Shown: positions 10,522 through 21,627, counted from the stretch's first letter. The stretch is 64,000 bases of DNA from DASPSM01 sp963800135 (GCA_963800135.1 CAWCZR010000004.1:1240001-1304000); one strand, 5' to 3'. Program-made: numbers and translations. The notes: generated by a model not told the origin, from the sequence alone.

Positions 10522-12033
10522 ATGAGATTGGTCCAGCGAAACGCAAAGTGGTTCGCCGTTTTAGCGTGCGGCGTGATGCTCGGCGGCGCCGCCATGGTTG
10601 TGGGAGAAGTCGGACACGGCAAACAGCACGCCGAAGCAACCGACGTCCGCCAACTCTCCAAAGTCTTTCGTGAGGTCTCCAAGAAGGCCCGCCCGGCAAT
10701 CGTCGAAATTCGCACCACGGGGAAGGCTCAAAACGTCGGGAATCCGATGGGTGAGGGCGGCGAGGACAACCCCATGGGCGAGCTCTTCAAGAATCAGCCG
10801 GAGCTGCGGCAGTTCTTCCGTCAGCGGCAGATGCAGCCCGTCGTGCCCCACGGCATGGGGTCTGGCTTCGTGATTGATCCGCGCGGAATCATCATGACCA
10901 ATCGGCACGTCGTGAACGGCGCTTCCGAGGTCAAAGTCCGCTTTGCGGACGGCCGCGAGTATGACGCCACCGGGATCAAAACCGATCCCAAGACCGACAT
11001 CGCCATCTTGCGGGTCACGCCCGCTGCGGGCGAGCACTTCGAGGCACTGCCGCTGGGTAACAGCGATCAGTCCGAAGTGGGCGACTGGGTGCTGGCGATC
11101 GGCAGCCCGTTTGGTCTCGACATGTCGGTGACCGCCGGGATTGTCAGCGCGAAGGGGCGCCACATCGATAAGACCGACCGCGAAGACTTTATCCAGACCG
11201 ACGCGGCCATCAATCCGGGGAACAGCGGCGGACCGCTGTTGAACCTGGACGGCGAAGTGATCGGCATCAACACAGCCATCTCCACCCGCAGCGGCGGGTA
11301 CGACGGCGTCGGCTTCGCAGTGCCGATCAATATGGCCCACTGGGTGTCGGATCAGTTGATCACCAAGGGCGCGGTTCGTCGTGCCTACCTGGGCGTCGGC
11401 ATTCAGCAGGTGAATCCGACGATTGCCGCGGTGCTCCACGTGAACGTCGGTGAAGGCGCGATCGTGGGCGAGATCAAAAAGGGTTCGCCCGCCGAGAAGG
11501 CCGGACTGAAGACGCAGGACGTGGTTCTCGACTTCAACGGACAGAAAGTTGACGGCCCGAGCGATCTGGCCGGCGTGGTCGAGCGGCTGGACGTCGGCAA
11601 GACTTACCCGATGACCATCATCCGCGACGGCAAGCGGATGTCGATCCCCGTGACCGTGCAGGAAATGCCGTCTCACTACTCGGTCTTCGAGAAAGAAGAC
11701 GCCGAGCAAGGGAACACGGAGAACAACGCCAATCCCGAGACGATGTCGTTCGACGACATGGGCCTCGAAGTCCGCGAGCTGACGCCGCAACTGGCGACCC
11801 AACTCGGACTGAAGGACGTCAAGGGCGTTGTGGTCGGCACGGTGAAGCCGGGCAGCCCGGCGGCCGAAGCCGGCCTGAGCGAGGGCATGGTGATCGAGAC
11901 CGTCAACAAGAAGCCGGTGACCAGCCCGGAACAGTTCAAGGAAGCCTTGCAGCACACGTCGTTGAAGAACGGACTGATCTTCCAGGTCCGGACGTCTCGC
12001 GGCACGACCCTGCTGGGCATCCGCAAAGGCTAA
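10522..12033 (+). CDS. HtrA/DegP-family serine protease with two PDZ domains
   Basis: This is an envelope protease and chaperone of 503 residues. An N-terminal hydrophobic segment (about residues 10-28) serves as signal or anchor. The trypsin-like triad is His129 (TNRHVV), Asp159 (KTDIAIL) and Ser235 (NPGNSGGPL). Two PDZ domains follow, at about residues 290-385 and 400-500, as in DegP/DegQ types. The ATG at 10522 is chosen because AGGAGG lies eight bases upstream; the frame is open further upstream but lacks such a site. A terminator follows at 12075. The gene stands alone between RNase III, which is divergent, and the insertion sequence. Confidence 0.93.
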   Translation: MRLVQRNAKWFAVLACGVMLGGAAMVVGEVGHGKQHAEATDVRQLSKVFREVSKKARPAIVEIRTTGKAQNVGNPMGEGGEDNPMGELFKNQPELRQFFRQRQMQPVVPHGMGSGFVIDPRGIIMTNRHVVNGASEVKVRFADGREYDATGIKTDPKTDIAILRVTPAAGEHFEALPLGNSDQSEVGDWVLAIGSPFGLDMSVTAGIVSAKGRHIDKTDREDFIQTDAAINPGNSGGPLLNLDGEVIGINTAISTRSGGYDGVGFAVPINMAHWVSDQLITKGAVRRAYLGVGIQQVNPTIAAVLHVNVGEGAIVGEIKKGSPAEKAGLKTQDVVLDFNGQKVDGPSDLAGVVERLDVGKTYPMTIIRDGKRMSIPVTVQEMPSHYSVFEKEDAEQGNTENNANPETMSFDDMGLEVRELTPQLATQLGLKDVKGVVVGTVKPGSPAAEAGLSEGMVIETVNKKPVTSPEQFKEALQHTSLKNGLIFQVRTSRGTTLLGIRKG

Positions 12034-12074
12034 GCCCCTTTGCTGTGAGCGAGTTTGCTTGTTGATTTGACGAA

Positions 12075-12110
12075 GGCCGGGACCATCGCTTGCGGTGGTC
12101 TCGGCTTTTT
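12075..12110 (+). terminator. rho-independent terminator of the HtrA gene
   Basis: GCCGGGACCA and TGGTCTCGGC form a long stem (one G-T pair), immediately followed by six Ts, 40 bp after the HtrA stop codon. Confidence 0.85.
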
Positions 12111-12126
12111 TGTTGCTGCGGGGTGG

Positions 12127-12149
12127 CACTGGCGGCTTGTCCGCCAGTG
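12127..12149. repeat. REP-like hairpin, 9-bp perfect stem
   Basis: CACTGGCGG and CCGCCAGTG pair around CTTGT, followed by a T-rich run. The unit resembles the GTGCCACTG palindromes at 9348 and lies 12 bp outside the left end of the insertion sequence. It could act as a second terminator. Confidence 0.5.
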
Positions 12150-12161
12150 GTATTTTTTCTT

Positions 12162-13174
12162 GGTCCCAAGCTCCCGAGGATCTTGCATGAAACGACGTTA
12201 GGTCTTGCGCAAAAAGAGTTGGCTTCGATGATGCCCTTTGTTTGTTTCCACACAAGCAGGAGGGCGGTCATGGAAGACCAACTCTGGAAGGGGATTTTGC
12301 GATTGTTGAAGCAGATTCACAAGCCGAGGCGCCGGCGCGGGAGAAATTCAGCGTCGAGGACATCGTGCGTGTCTGGATGTGGGCTGTGCTGCATGATCGC
12401 CCGATGTCCTGGGCGATCTGTAAAGCCAATTGGCCAATCCACGAAAGGCGACGAACACTTCCGTCCTCCAGCACGATGTCGCGAAGACTTCGCGATCGCG
12501 AGGTTCGGGCTGTGATGATGTCTTTGGAGCAGGCGGTCGTCCGGTCGCGCGGCGACAAGCGGCTCGTTTGGGTCATCGACGGAAAACCTCTGATAGTCAG
12601 CGGCTCAAGCAGCGATCGCCAGACCGGGTTTGGTCGTGCCCAGCGCGGCAACGCTCGGGGTTATAAACTGCACTTAATCCAGGGAATTGACGGGCTTGTC
12701 GCCGCCTGGCGGATCGCGCCCATGAACAAGGACGAGCGGGTGATGGCTCGTCGCATGGTGCGTACGGCCGACATCCAGGGCTACCTCTTGGCGGATGCCA
12801 ACTACGACTCCAATCCACTTCACGAGGTGTGCCGCCCAGCGCGGCGATCTTCAACTCGTGGCGCCCTTGCGTGGTGGCAGCAAGTGTGAGTCCCGCCGAC
12901 CCAAAATGAGCCTTGGACGAAGACGGACCGCCGAACTGATTAACAATCCGAACCCGGAGTTCGCGCGAGAGCTGATGCTGCTCCGGAACACCATCGAGCG
13001 ATCCTTCGGAAATCTGACCAATTGGGGAGGCGGACTCACACACCTTCCACCTTGGGTCCGCACTCATCGCAGAGTTCACCGTTGGGTGCAGGCGAAGCTG
13101 ATCCTCAACGCAATCAAGCGGACCCCGACACCGACTTACGTCAATTCATGAAAAATCCTCTCCCGCTTGGGACC
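12162..13174 (+). mobile_element. 1.0-kb insertion sequence with DDE transposase (IS4/IS5-like)
   Basis: Imperfect terminal inverted repeats of 36 bp (28 of 36 identical) lie at 12162-12197 and 13139-13174. Both begin with GGTCCCAAGC at the outer ends. They enclose a single transposase gene. No target duplication is recognisable next to the ends. The first ten bases of the repeat occur again, inverted, at 13249-13259, so the flank carries a further repeat tip. The family assignment rests on the DDE motifs and size only. Confidence 0.8.
12270..13151 (+). CDS. DDE transposase of the insertion sequence (two frame breaks)
   Basis: The start at 12270 (MEDQLWKGILRLLKQIHKP) fits the N terminus of IS4/IS5-type transposases. 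The frame changes near 12325 (a base missing), continuing as APAREKFSVEDIVRVW. It changes again at 12831-12836 (an extra C), continuing as CAQRGDLQLVAPLRGG. The catalytic residues are visible as VIDGKPL (first Asp), LLADANYDSN (second Asp) and RNTIERSFGN (Glu). The joined protein is about 293 residues, and GYKLHLI before the second Asp is typical of the fold. Whether the copy is active depends on whether the frame breaks are real. Confidence 0.8.
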
Positions 13175-13458
13175 ACACGTCCTCGAAGCTCCGCTTCGAT
13201 CTTCAGCTCCAATGCGGTAGCGGCCGAAGCAGAGCTTCGGGTGAGTGCGGTCCCAAGCGGAGACCGAGGAAACCTCGGTGGCACATTGCGCATCGGACGG
13301 TTGAGTGGCTACCACTTTTCCCAAGCCGACGGCTTGCCGTCGGTTCCGGAACGACAGCGGAGCTGTCGGCTTGGGAAATGTGAACCCGCAACTGATTCCA
13401 CGATCGCTCGATGCAGGTCACCTCGCGCTCATGAAGATACGAAGAAGGCTCGCCGCGG
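13175..13458. repeat. palindrome-rich intergenic region after the insertion sequence
   Basis: Several inverted pairs are stacked here. CGCTTGGGACC (13164-13174) pairs with GGTCCCAAGCG (13249-13259). Short hairpins lie at 13184-13198 and 13224-13240. A 14-bp pair TTTCCCAAGCCGAC and GTCGGCTTGGGAAA spans about 13317-13379. No coding frame is convincing. The region looks like nested REP elements related to the insertion-sequence tips. Confidence 0.55.
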
Positions 13459-14427
13459 TTAGCGGGGACTCGGTTCGCGCGACTCCGGCACGAGCGCTTC
13501 GATATGGGCGTGCACCGACTCGGGGAGCACGTCGAGGTTGTAGCCTCCCTCGAGCAGGCTCACGATCTTGCCGCCGCAGTATTGGTCGGCGCAGGCGGCG
13601 ACCATCTCCGTGAGCGCGACAAAGTCCTCGTTTTCCAATCCCAGCGAGCCGACCGGATCAGCCCGATGGGCGTCGAATCCCGCGCTGATCAGAATCAGCT
13701 CGGGGTGCGCGCGCTGGGCGGCGCGCTCGAGCGCCGTCGCGAAGCGTTCGAGAAATTCGCGACGCGGGATGCCAAACCGCAGCGGCAGGTTGGAGATGGC
13801 TCCCAGGCCGGGACCGGTTCCCGTTTCGTTCGCGTCCCCCGTGCCGGGATAAAACGGAAAGCGGTGCGACGAGAAGAAGTGGACGCGACCATCGGAGTAA
13901 AAGGCGTCCTGCGTGCCGTTGCCGTGATGCACGTCCCAATCGACGATCAACACGCGGGACAACCCCAGCTTGTCCACCGCGTGCCGCGCGGCCACGGCCA
14001 CATTGTTGAAAAGACAAAAGCCCATCGGCGCGTCGTAAAGCGCGTGGTGACCCGGCGGACGAACCAGGCACAAGGCGCGGCGAGCACGCCCCGCGATGAC
14101 TTCCTCCGTCGCAGCGACCGCGGCCCCGGCGGCTCGCACGGCGGCATCGTACGAATCGGTGCTCATCACCGTGTCGGCTTCGACGTGTCCTCCCCCCGCG
14201 CGAGCCCACACTTCGACCTGTCGGATGTAGCCGGCCTCATGGGCCCGGCCCAGCTCCTCGAGCGTGGCGGGACGGACGGTCCCTGGCTCGAACCTCCGGT
14301 CGAGGTGCGTGGTCGCCAGATGTGCATAAAGTCGCCGTAGCCGCTCGGGGCACTCGGGGTGCCGACCTGTCTCGTGGCGGAGGAACCAGGGGTCACTATA
14401 AAGGAGGGCCGAAAGGGGACCGGGCAT
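13459..14427 (-). CDS. histone deacetylase / AcuC-like family deacetylase
   Basis: The 322-residue protein is full length for class II-like bacterial deacetylases (acetoin utilisation AcuC, acetylpolyamine amidohydrolase group). Conserved active-site blocks are visible: RPPGHHA (about residue 122), the zinc and catalytic DWDVHHGNGTQ (about 162), SAGFDAH (about 250) and LEGGYN (about 296). It hydrolyses acetyl groups from lysine or small amines with zinc; the substrate is not readable. The coexistence with a Lys-rich histone-like peptide gene 4 kb away is suggestive only. The frame is intact and the gene is monocistronic. Confidence 0.9.
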   Translation of the reverse strand: MPGPLSALLYSDPWFLRHETGRHPECPERLRRLYAHLATTHLDRRFEPGTVRPATLEELGRAHEAGYIRQVEVWARAGGGHVEADTVMSTDSYDAAVRAAGAAVAATEEVIAGRARRALCLVRPPGHHALYDAPMGFCLFNNVAVAARHAVDKLGLSRVLIVDWDVHHGNGTQDAFYSDGRVHFFSSHRFPFYPGTGDANETGTGPGLGAISNLPLRFGIPRREFLERFATALERAAQRAHPELILISAGFDAHRADPVGSLGLENEDFVALTEMVAACADQYCGGKIVSLLEGGYNLDVLPESVHAHIEALVPESREPSPR

Positions 14428-15084
14428 GATCAGTCAGACTGCCGTCTCCAAACTCGCGCGGTTGCAGTTGGGCATCTGGGAAAATCGGACGTCGCGGAAC
14501 CAATCCGCGGCGCCGCGAGTCTCTATTGTGGAGAAAACCCGGGACAAGGCCTACGGTCCCGGCCCGTCTGAATCGATTCCCCGGCCGGCCTGAGTAGATT
14601 CCCTAAGGCGCGACCGTCAACCGTGCCCTCTGGACCTAGAAACAGCCGTGCCTGTCGGTAAACGTCCTTGACAGTCGCGAAAACGGGGTGATAACGTAAA
14701 GAGGGGAAGGCCGAATTCTCGGCGATGGTGCACATTTGATTCGTGGTTGCTAGGGCCAACGACCACTAGGATGTTCCTCCAAAATGCTCGACTTCCCCGG
14801 CGGGCGCAGCTCTCACCGACTCGTATCCATAATCATCGCATCATCTTGAGTGGCTCGGCATCTTGAGTGCCTCTTCATCACCTTGAGCGGCCGCGGCGCC
14901 TCGCGAACCCTGGGTCCACGACCCCGAGGCGGCCCGATCTCTCTTTGCCCGCGAGTGGAACGCAGAGTGAAGGATCTTCTCGGTGCACCGATCGACAGCC
15001 TGCCGGCTTGAATCGACAACGAGACCATTGACCGGAGCGTCCGCCGCCTGCCGGCGCACGCCCGCTCGGCCCGCTTTCCGCGAG
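14428..15084. other. intergenic region, nothing recognised
   Basis: This 657-bp gap separates the divergent deacetylase and HEAT-like genes. Open frames here are short and lack ribosome binding sites or recognisable motifs. A short CTTGAG motif recurs three times at about 14846-14886. Promoters of both flanking genes are expected here but cannot be assigned. Confidence 0.4.
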
Positions 15085-16606
15085 ATGCTTTTCGGCGCCA
15101 CCCTGTGGTCGCCCGCATCCTTGGTCCTGGCCGCGGCCCTCGTGCTCTTCAGCTTCGGCGCGTCGGCCCGCTCGCAGGACTCTCCCCCAAGGAAACGGAC
15201 AAAAAAGCGGATCCCGGGAAAGGCGACTTCCCCGCGGCCGATGACGATGCCAAGAACGACGCGAAGTCCGACGCCAAGTCCGACGACGACAAGGCAAAGT
15301 CGAAGGACAAGGACGACGACGAATCGAAGTCGACGAGCGACGATCGCTCGGCCCTGCCCCGCGGCATGTCGGTTCCTCCGCCGCGCCCGCCGGAGTTTGC
15401 CCTCAACGACCCCAAGACGACCGACGAAGACTGGAAGAACTGGGACAAGGGGAAGGCCCGCGGCGAGTTCACCAGTCGCGTTCAAGCCGGAGGCCGCGAT
15501 GGCGCCTCGGACAAGATCGTGCAGGACGGCATCCGTCAGCAACTCGCCGCGATGACGCTGCCCGCCATGCGGGATCCCAAAGCCGACCGCTTCCAAATCT
15601 CCGTTATCGTTCAGGCACTGCTCCGCTATGTCCACACGGCCGCCAACAAGCTGCCCGCCGGCGACCAGCGGCAATACCGCACCTTCATGATGCAGGAGAT
15701 CATTAAGGACTGCCGCGAGCTGCAACTGGGCAGCAATCAGTACTATGTGCGTCTCAACGCGGCCGTGTTGCTCTCCAACCTGTTCATCGAGGAGTTCAAC
15801 AGGTCAGCGAAGACGGACCCGGAGTTTTACACGCCGGCGTTCGACGCTCTGATGGAAATCCTCGACAAAGAGGGGCAGAGCGAAGCGGTGAAGCTGACCG
15901 CCATCGCCGGACTGCGGAACTGTTGCCTCTACGGCAACCCTCCGATGTCCATTGCTGACAACGTCAAGCTGGCCCGCAAGCTGATCTCCGAGCTCGACAA
16001 GCCCAGCTCGAACGAGTGGTATCAGGAGCGGCTGTGCGACGCCCTCTCCTGTGTCGACCAAGTGCACGACCTCAACGGCCAGCCGTTCATCGTGCAAGCG
16101 CTGAGCAAGGCGCTCTTCGATCCGGCCCGTCCCCTGTGTGCCCGGGCGGCGGCCGCCCGCGCTCTGGGCCGCGCGCCCTCGATCCGTCGATCGATCTCAA
16201 CGTGATCGCTTACGGCATCGCCGACCTCAGCCGGCAAATGGTCGAAGCCCGCAACGACGGGAAGAAGCACGTCCGCCGCTGGTGTGTCGCCTACATCTTC
16301 CTGGCCTTCCAGCCGAGGGACTCGGGCGAGAAGTCGCGGCGGGCCGGCCTGCTCGACCGCGTCGAGGAGCCGAGCTTCTCACGTTATAAAAAGTCGGTGG
16401 TCGGGGCCTGGAACATCATCAAGCCGATGATCGTGGAAGAGCTCAAGCACCGCGCCGAGCCCGACATCGAGTTCACCGAGGGAGTGCTGCCGCCGATCGT
16501 CGAATGGCTGAAGACCAACACGCCGGCCGTCCTGCAGATCTCGCCCAACATGCCGCCGGTGACCACCACCCAGGTCACTAAAGTAGACTCAACAGGCAGC
16601 AAGTAA
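15085..16606 (+). CDS. exported HEAT-like repeat protein (two frame breaks)
   Basis: An ATG at 15085 starts a signal sequence (MLFGATLWSPASLVLAA, ending SARSQ). A base is missing in the C run at 15184-15188, after which an Asp/Lys/Ser-rich linker (about residues 40-80) leads into an alpha-helical domain that resembles HEAT-type repeats. A second missing base at 16176-16178 shifts the frame again, and the protein continues to 16606 through AYGIADLSRQMVEA and IVEWLKTNTPAV. The joined product is about 507 residues. The role is probably structural or protein-binding in the periplasm. The HEAT-repeat lipoprotein gene follows 295 bp downstream, and I see nothing in that gap (16607-16901). Confidence 0.65.
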
Positions 16607-16901
16607 AGCCGGTCCGGCGAAGCCCGCGAACCCGGAGCGGCCGCCTTCGCGGCTTAGGTCATTCGGACCTTCTTTCGTCATTCGTGCTTCGTGCTTTTCG
16701 GTTGAGTGACCCGGCTTTTGCGCTCGGAAGTGCGGTCCGGATTGCTCTTTGCCCAGATCACGCGGATTGTTAGGATTCGCGTCCTCTCGCGCCATCTTCT
16801 CCGTCTTTCCAGACTTTCTCGTCAGTCTGCCTCGCGACCTCGTCGCGCCACTCGTCCGTTCTTCCTGTTTCGAATTCGACATCTCCCAATCCGATTCCGT
16901 C

Positions 16902-19900
16902 ATGTTTTCCCTCCGCCACCCGGCCGGGCTGTGGCTTGCCTGCGCCGGGTTGCTGGGTTCGCTCGTCGGTTGCACCGCGCTGCGATTGACGAACATGCCC
17001 AACAACCTGACGCTCGTCGCGCCTGCGCCGCCCGCCAAAAGCTCCGGACTCGTCGAGGCGATTCACGCTTCGCTGATGTCCGAATCGTGGCGCTTCAATC
17101 GCAACTGGACGGCTGCCGGCGAATGGGAAAACCGCAAGCGGCCCTTCCCAGCTCCCAGCTCGCTGCGCTGGTCGTTCGGCAAGAGCACGGAGCCAGTCGC
17201 CGAGAAGGACACTCGCGAGAACCTCCGCACCAACAAATCGACTGACGCCAAGAAGAGCGTGAAGAACGCCAAGAGCAATCCCGCCAAGAATGCGGAGCCC
17301 GCCGCCAAGAACGGCAAAACCGACTCGGCCGGCAACTGGGATCCCTCGAAGGAGGACGGCGGACCGACCGGCGACGCGAAGACCGCCGATAAAGGAGGCA
17401 GCGACGATTCGATCGCCTGGGACGGCTTTTGGCCGTTGACCGTGTCGGATCTCGTGCATCGCAACGAGCGGGGCGAAGGCCGCTCCACCGAGGCAGCAGC
17501 CGCCACCGTCGACGACGGCTTGCGCTGCCTGCATCAGTTGGCCCGCGTCGACAATCTGTCCGGGTGGAACGCGGCCATCCTGTGGGCTCAGCACGATCCG
17601 CAGTCGGCCGTCGAAATCGCCGACGTGCTCGAGCGACTGATCGTTAACCCGCCCGCCTACGTGCTGGAGACGGGCGAACGCGACTCGGGCGAGGCCACAC
17701 CGCCCGCAACGGACAAACAGGCTGCCGACGCGAATCACAAGCCCGGGCCGACCCAGCCGCCTCCCGTGGCCAAAAAACCCGCGCAAAAATCGCGCCCGCC
17801 ACGCAGGCCGCCGCGGCCGAGGCATGGTGCCTGGTGTTGTCAGCCAGCGCCGCCGAGCCGGTCGACGGGCTCGCGCCGGCCGGCCGCCTGCTCGAGCGAG
17901 CCAACTTGCTCAACGCGGTTCGCGAAGAGCTGTTTTGCGGCGTGGCCGCCTGGGTGCCGCCCGCCCGCATCCCGCGTCTCGAAAATGCGCTCCGCCAGGG
18001 GGAGAAAAAGTCCCGCGCACCCACGGACATCCGCCAGGCCGCCATCGACGCCTGCCTGATCTATGCGATCAACCGGAAGCAGCCGCACGGGCGCGTTCCG
18101 ACCGTCGCCGCGAAGGCCGCCAAGCCGTCGTCCGATTGGCCGGCGACCGTGATGAGTTGCCGCATCGATCCCGATTTCCAAGTCCGCCGCACGTTCATCG
18201 AATGGCTCGGCCGGGCCGCCCCCGAAGGTGCCTTCGACCTGTTGAAGAGGCAGGCCGAATCGGCCGAGGCGGGATTGCGACAAGCCGCGATCGAATCGCT
18301 GGGCCGGCTGCACACCGACGCGGCTCACGCCGAGATCAAGGCCCAAGCCGATCGCACCCGCGACGGACTGCGTGCCGCCTCGGTCCGAGCGCTCGCCGGG
18401 TGGGGAATCGAAGAGATCTCCGGTTACGCGCACGAGCGTTCGCAAATCGTGCGGGTGACCGTCGCTCACGAGCTGGCCCGGGCGCAGACGATCGATTCGG
18501 CCGTGCTCTTGATGTCCCTCGTCGTCGACACCAGCGTGGAAGTGCAGGTCGCATCGGTGGATGCCGTCAAAGGCTGGCCGAACGATCTCGCCTTTCCGCT
18601 CCTCTTGCACGCCATGCGCGACAGCTCGGCCAAGACGCGGCTGGCGGCCTTCACTCAGCTTTCGCAGCGACGCAAGCTCGACGTCGACTATCGCTTCGAC
18701 GGCCCGCCCGACCAGCGGCAAGCGGCCGTCAACGCGGTCGCCGCCGCCGTCGGCTCGTCGCTCAGCTATCTCGATCAAATGTTGCGACGCGAGCCGCACG
18801 CCGTCTCGCAAGCCAGCGCCCTGCGGGCGGCTGAAATTCGCGAGCACCTGGCCTCGCTCATCGAAAACAGCTCCGAGTCGCCGGCGGCCAACGCGGCCCG
18901 CGAATGGTTGTCCGGAATCGGCCCCAAGGATCTGCCCGTCGTCGAAGCCTTCCTCGAAGAATCCGACGAAGGCTTCGCCCGAGCCCATTTATCGCGACGT
19001 GCTGCCGCGCATCAGCCCGATCTACGCGGCCCTCGTCGATTTGGAGAGCAGCGACCTCGACATCCGACGCCGAGGCGCCCGCACGCTGTCCGATCGTGGC
19101 CAGGCCGCCTCGCTCAGTCACCTGGTGCTCGCGCGGCTGCAGGAGCGGCTCTATCGCGAATCGGACGACCTCATCTGGCGGTGGGCGATGCTGGCCATCG
19201 CCTCCGACTCGACCGACGAATGTGCGCAGATCGCCAACCTGGCCCTACATCATCAATCGGCCGAGGTGCGGCGGCTGGGCTGCGAATACCTGGGCCGCCA
19301 CGGGCAGCCGGCCTACGCGGTGTGGCTGATTGATCTGTTGGACGATCGCGATCGCAGCGTGAAGCTGGCCGCCATCCGTGCGCTGGGCAACTGCGGCAAC
19401 TTGATCGCAGTCCGCGGCATCACACCCGACAAGGCACACAAGTCGTCCCCCAATCTGCGGTCGCTCTTGGCCAGCTCCGATGCAGGCGTGCGGTTTGCGG
19501 CTGCTGTCAGTCTGTGCCGACTGGGAACGCCCGAAGGCCTGGAGGAGCTGACCCGCCTGAGCTATCACCCCAATTCCGACACGCGGGAGCAGGCGGTGAA
19601 GGAGATGGGCCGCTCGGGCCAGACTCGATTTGTCTCGCACCTGGTGACCTTGGGCTGGACCGAGCGGAACGCGCAGGTGCGCCAAGCCATCCTCGACAGC
19701 CTCGATCGACTCGTGCCGGAAGAGATTCGACCGCGGGGACTTGGCGAGGCACAGGCTCCGGATGCTAAGATCAAATCCTGGGTGGAGTGGCTGCAAAAGC
19801 GCAACGGCGAAGCAGCCACGCCGGCGAGTGCCGGAGGGGCCGATCCCAAAGCGGCTCCGCTGGCGAAAGACCCCGCGCCGGGCGGTCCGGTCGTTTCGCG

Positions 19901-19916
19901 ACCGGATGCAGGCTGA
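16902..19916 (+). CDS. HEAT-repeat lipoprotein (two frame breaks)
   Basis: The start at 16902 gives a lipoprotein signal with lipobox LVGC. A Lys/Asn/Ala-rich low-complexity segment follows (about residues 95-165). The remaining two thirds is a chain of HEAT/PBS-type helical repeats, e.g. RQAAIESLGRLHTD, GLRAASVRALAGW, AAIRALGNCG and VRQAILDSLDRLVPEE. A base is missing in the A run at 17785-17789 and an extra C occurs at 18984-18986. Correcting both gives one protein of about 1000 residues. Such repeats form protein-interaction solenoids; the partner is unknown. The C terminus is Pro/Ala-rich. Confidence 0.75.
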
Positions 19917-20094
19917 CCCGGACGAAGCGAACCCAAACGAGGTTGATTCGTCGCGGCCAACGCGTCAGAGTCATACGGGCGGCCCAGCCGCCGGTTGTCA
20001 TACGGTCGGGCCAGGCGTCAGTTGTCACGTTTTGTATTCGGATCGTCACTCGGGTCGATCACCCATCGGCCAGATCGTCAATCGAAAGGTCTCC

Positions 20095-20460
20095 ATGTCC
20101 AAAGCGAAGGACGACTTCAAGCTCGAGTGGCACGGGAACGCCGTGGTGATCACGCCGGCCGCCAACGTGGAATCGATGCGCTGGGACCTGATCGAGCAGG
20201 CGGCCGACATCGTGATGTCCCCCATGCGAAACCAGGACGTCCCGATGGTCGTCTTCGACCTGAGCGATGTGGCCTACTTCGGCTCGGTCTTTCTGGCCCT
20301 GTTGCTGCGGTGCCACAAGTTCGTCAAGAGCCGCGGCGGAGAGCTGGTGTTGTGCGGAGCAAGCGAGCTGGCGCGGGAGCTGTTGCGGGTGACCTCGCTC
20401 GACACGCTCTGGGCGATTTACGACACGCGCGAGGAGGCGCTCGACGCGGTCGCCACGTAA
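20095..20460 (+). CDS. STAS-domain protein (anti-sigma factor antagonist type)
   Basis: This 121-residue protein is a single STAS domain with strands VVITPAANVES and VVFDLSDVAYFGSVFLALLL. The Ser in YFGSVF sits where SpoIIAA-type antagonists are phosphorylated. Such proteins bind anti-sigma or switch-kinase partners in the cytoplasm in partner-switching regulation; no partner kinase gene is nearby. The ATG at 20095 is used because the longer upstream frame runs through the non-coding tail of the preceding gene. Confidence 0.85.
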   Translation: MSKAKDDFKLEWHGNAVVITPAANVESMRWDLIEQAADIVMSPMRNQDVPMVVFDLSDVAYFGSVFLALLLRCHKFVKSRGGELVLCGASELARELLRVTSLDTLWAIYDTREEALDAVAT

Positions 20461-20541
20461 GCCGGCAACGGCCAGCCCCAGACGCGCGAGTGCCGGCTCC
20501 GATGGTCATTTCCGCGGTGAGGAAGGGAAGCCTCGGACCCC

Positions 20542-21620
20542 ATGATTGATCAATCGCCTCTCGAATCGGCTTCGTTCCCCGCGCTCCCCCCAGCGATGGA
20601 CCGGCCACGCCACCGTCCGTTCCGGGCACTCCCTCCGTCCGCGAGCCCCACTCCGCCCTGGTCGACGAGATCAAGGCCACGGCCGACAAGCTGGGGGCCG
20701 ACGGTGCGACCCGCGGCGACCTCAAGATCCTCTCCCGCGTCCTCCGCGAGCTGCGCTACGCGTTCAAGGTCTTCACGCCTTACCGCCGGCAGTTCAAAGT
20801 CACCGTCTTCGGTTCAGCCCGCACGTCGCGCGAAAACCCCGCCTATCTGCAATCGGTCGAGTTCGGCCGGCGGATGGCGGCCGCCCAGTGGATGGTCGTC
20901 ACCGGTGCGGGCGGCGGCATCATGGAGGGAGCCCACGTCGGCGCGGGCCAGAAAATGTCGATGGGGGTCAACATCATGCTCCCCTTCGAGCAGGAATCAA
21001 ACGCCGTCATCTCGCAGGACCAGAAGCTCGTCCACCTCAAATACTTCTTCACGCGGAAACTGCTCTTCGTGAAGGAAGTGCACGCCGTCGCACTGTTCCC
21101 CGGCGGCTTCGGCACGCAGGACGAAGGCTTCGAAACGCTGACCCTCGTGCAGACGGGCAAACGCGACCCGATGCCCATCGTGCTGCTCGACGAGCCGGGC
21201 GGCACGTATTGGACCGCCTGGCAGCGGTTCGTCGAGAACGAGCTCCTGGGACGCGAGCTGGTTTCGCCTGAGGACCTCTCACTCTACAAGGTCACCGACG
21301 ACGTCGAGACGGCCGTCAACGAGATCATCGGCTTCTACTCCGCGTACAATAGCATGCGCTACGTGCGCGACCAGTTGATGATTCGCCTCAACCACGAACC
21401 GCCCGATCCGCTGGTCGAGCGGCTGAACAACGAATTCGCCGACATCCTCGTCTCGGGCCGCATCACCAAAACGACCGTGCACCGGCTGGAGACCGACGAC
21501 GAGCACCTGAAAAACTTGCCGCGGTTGATCATGCACTTCAACCGCAGAAACTTCGGCCGGCTAAGGCAATTGATCGACGTGCTCAACAAAGAGCTGGGCC
21601 AGACGCCTCAAACCAAGTGA
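20542..21620 (+). CDS. LOG-family Rossmann protein (one frame break)
   Basis: The family includes cytokinin-riboside phosphoribohydrolases and related nucleotide-5'-monophosphate glycosidases. The signature PGGFGTQDEGFE lies at about residues 188-199, with VTGAGGGIMEGA earlier. The start at 20542 (MIDQSPLESASFPALPP) becomes continuous with the main frame if one C is added to the C run at 20586-20591. That gives a protein of about 359 residues; without the correction the first in-frame ATG is 20874, which would lose the first Rossmann strand. The C-terminal 100 residues extend beyond the small LOG type and match the larger TIGR00730-like bacterial form. The substrate is not determined. Confidence 0.82.
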
Positions 21621-21627
21621 CCCCGAG

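Noticed and set aside
14523..14759. A 78-codon minus-strand frame in the 14.4-15.1 kb gap
   Set aside because: No ribosome site, no motif, and composition like the surrounding non-coding DNA.
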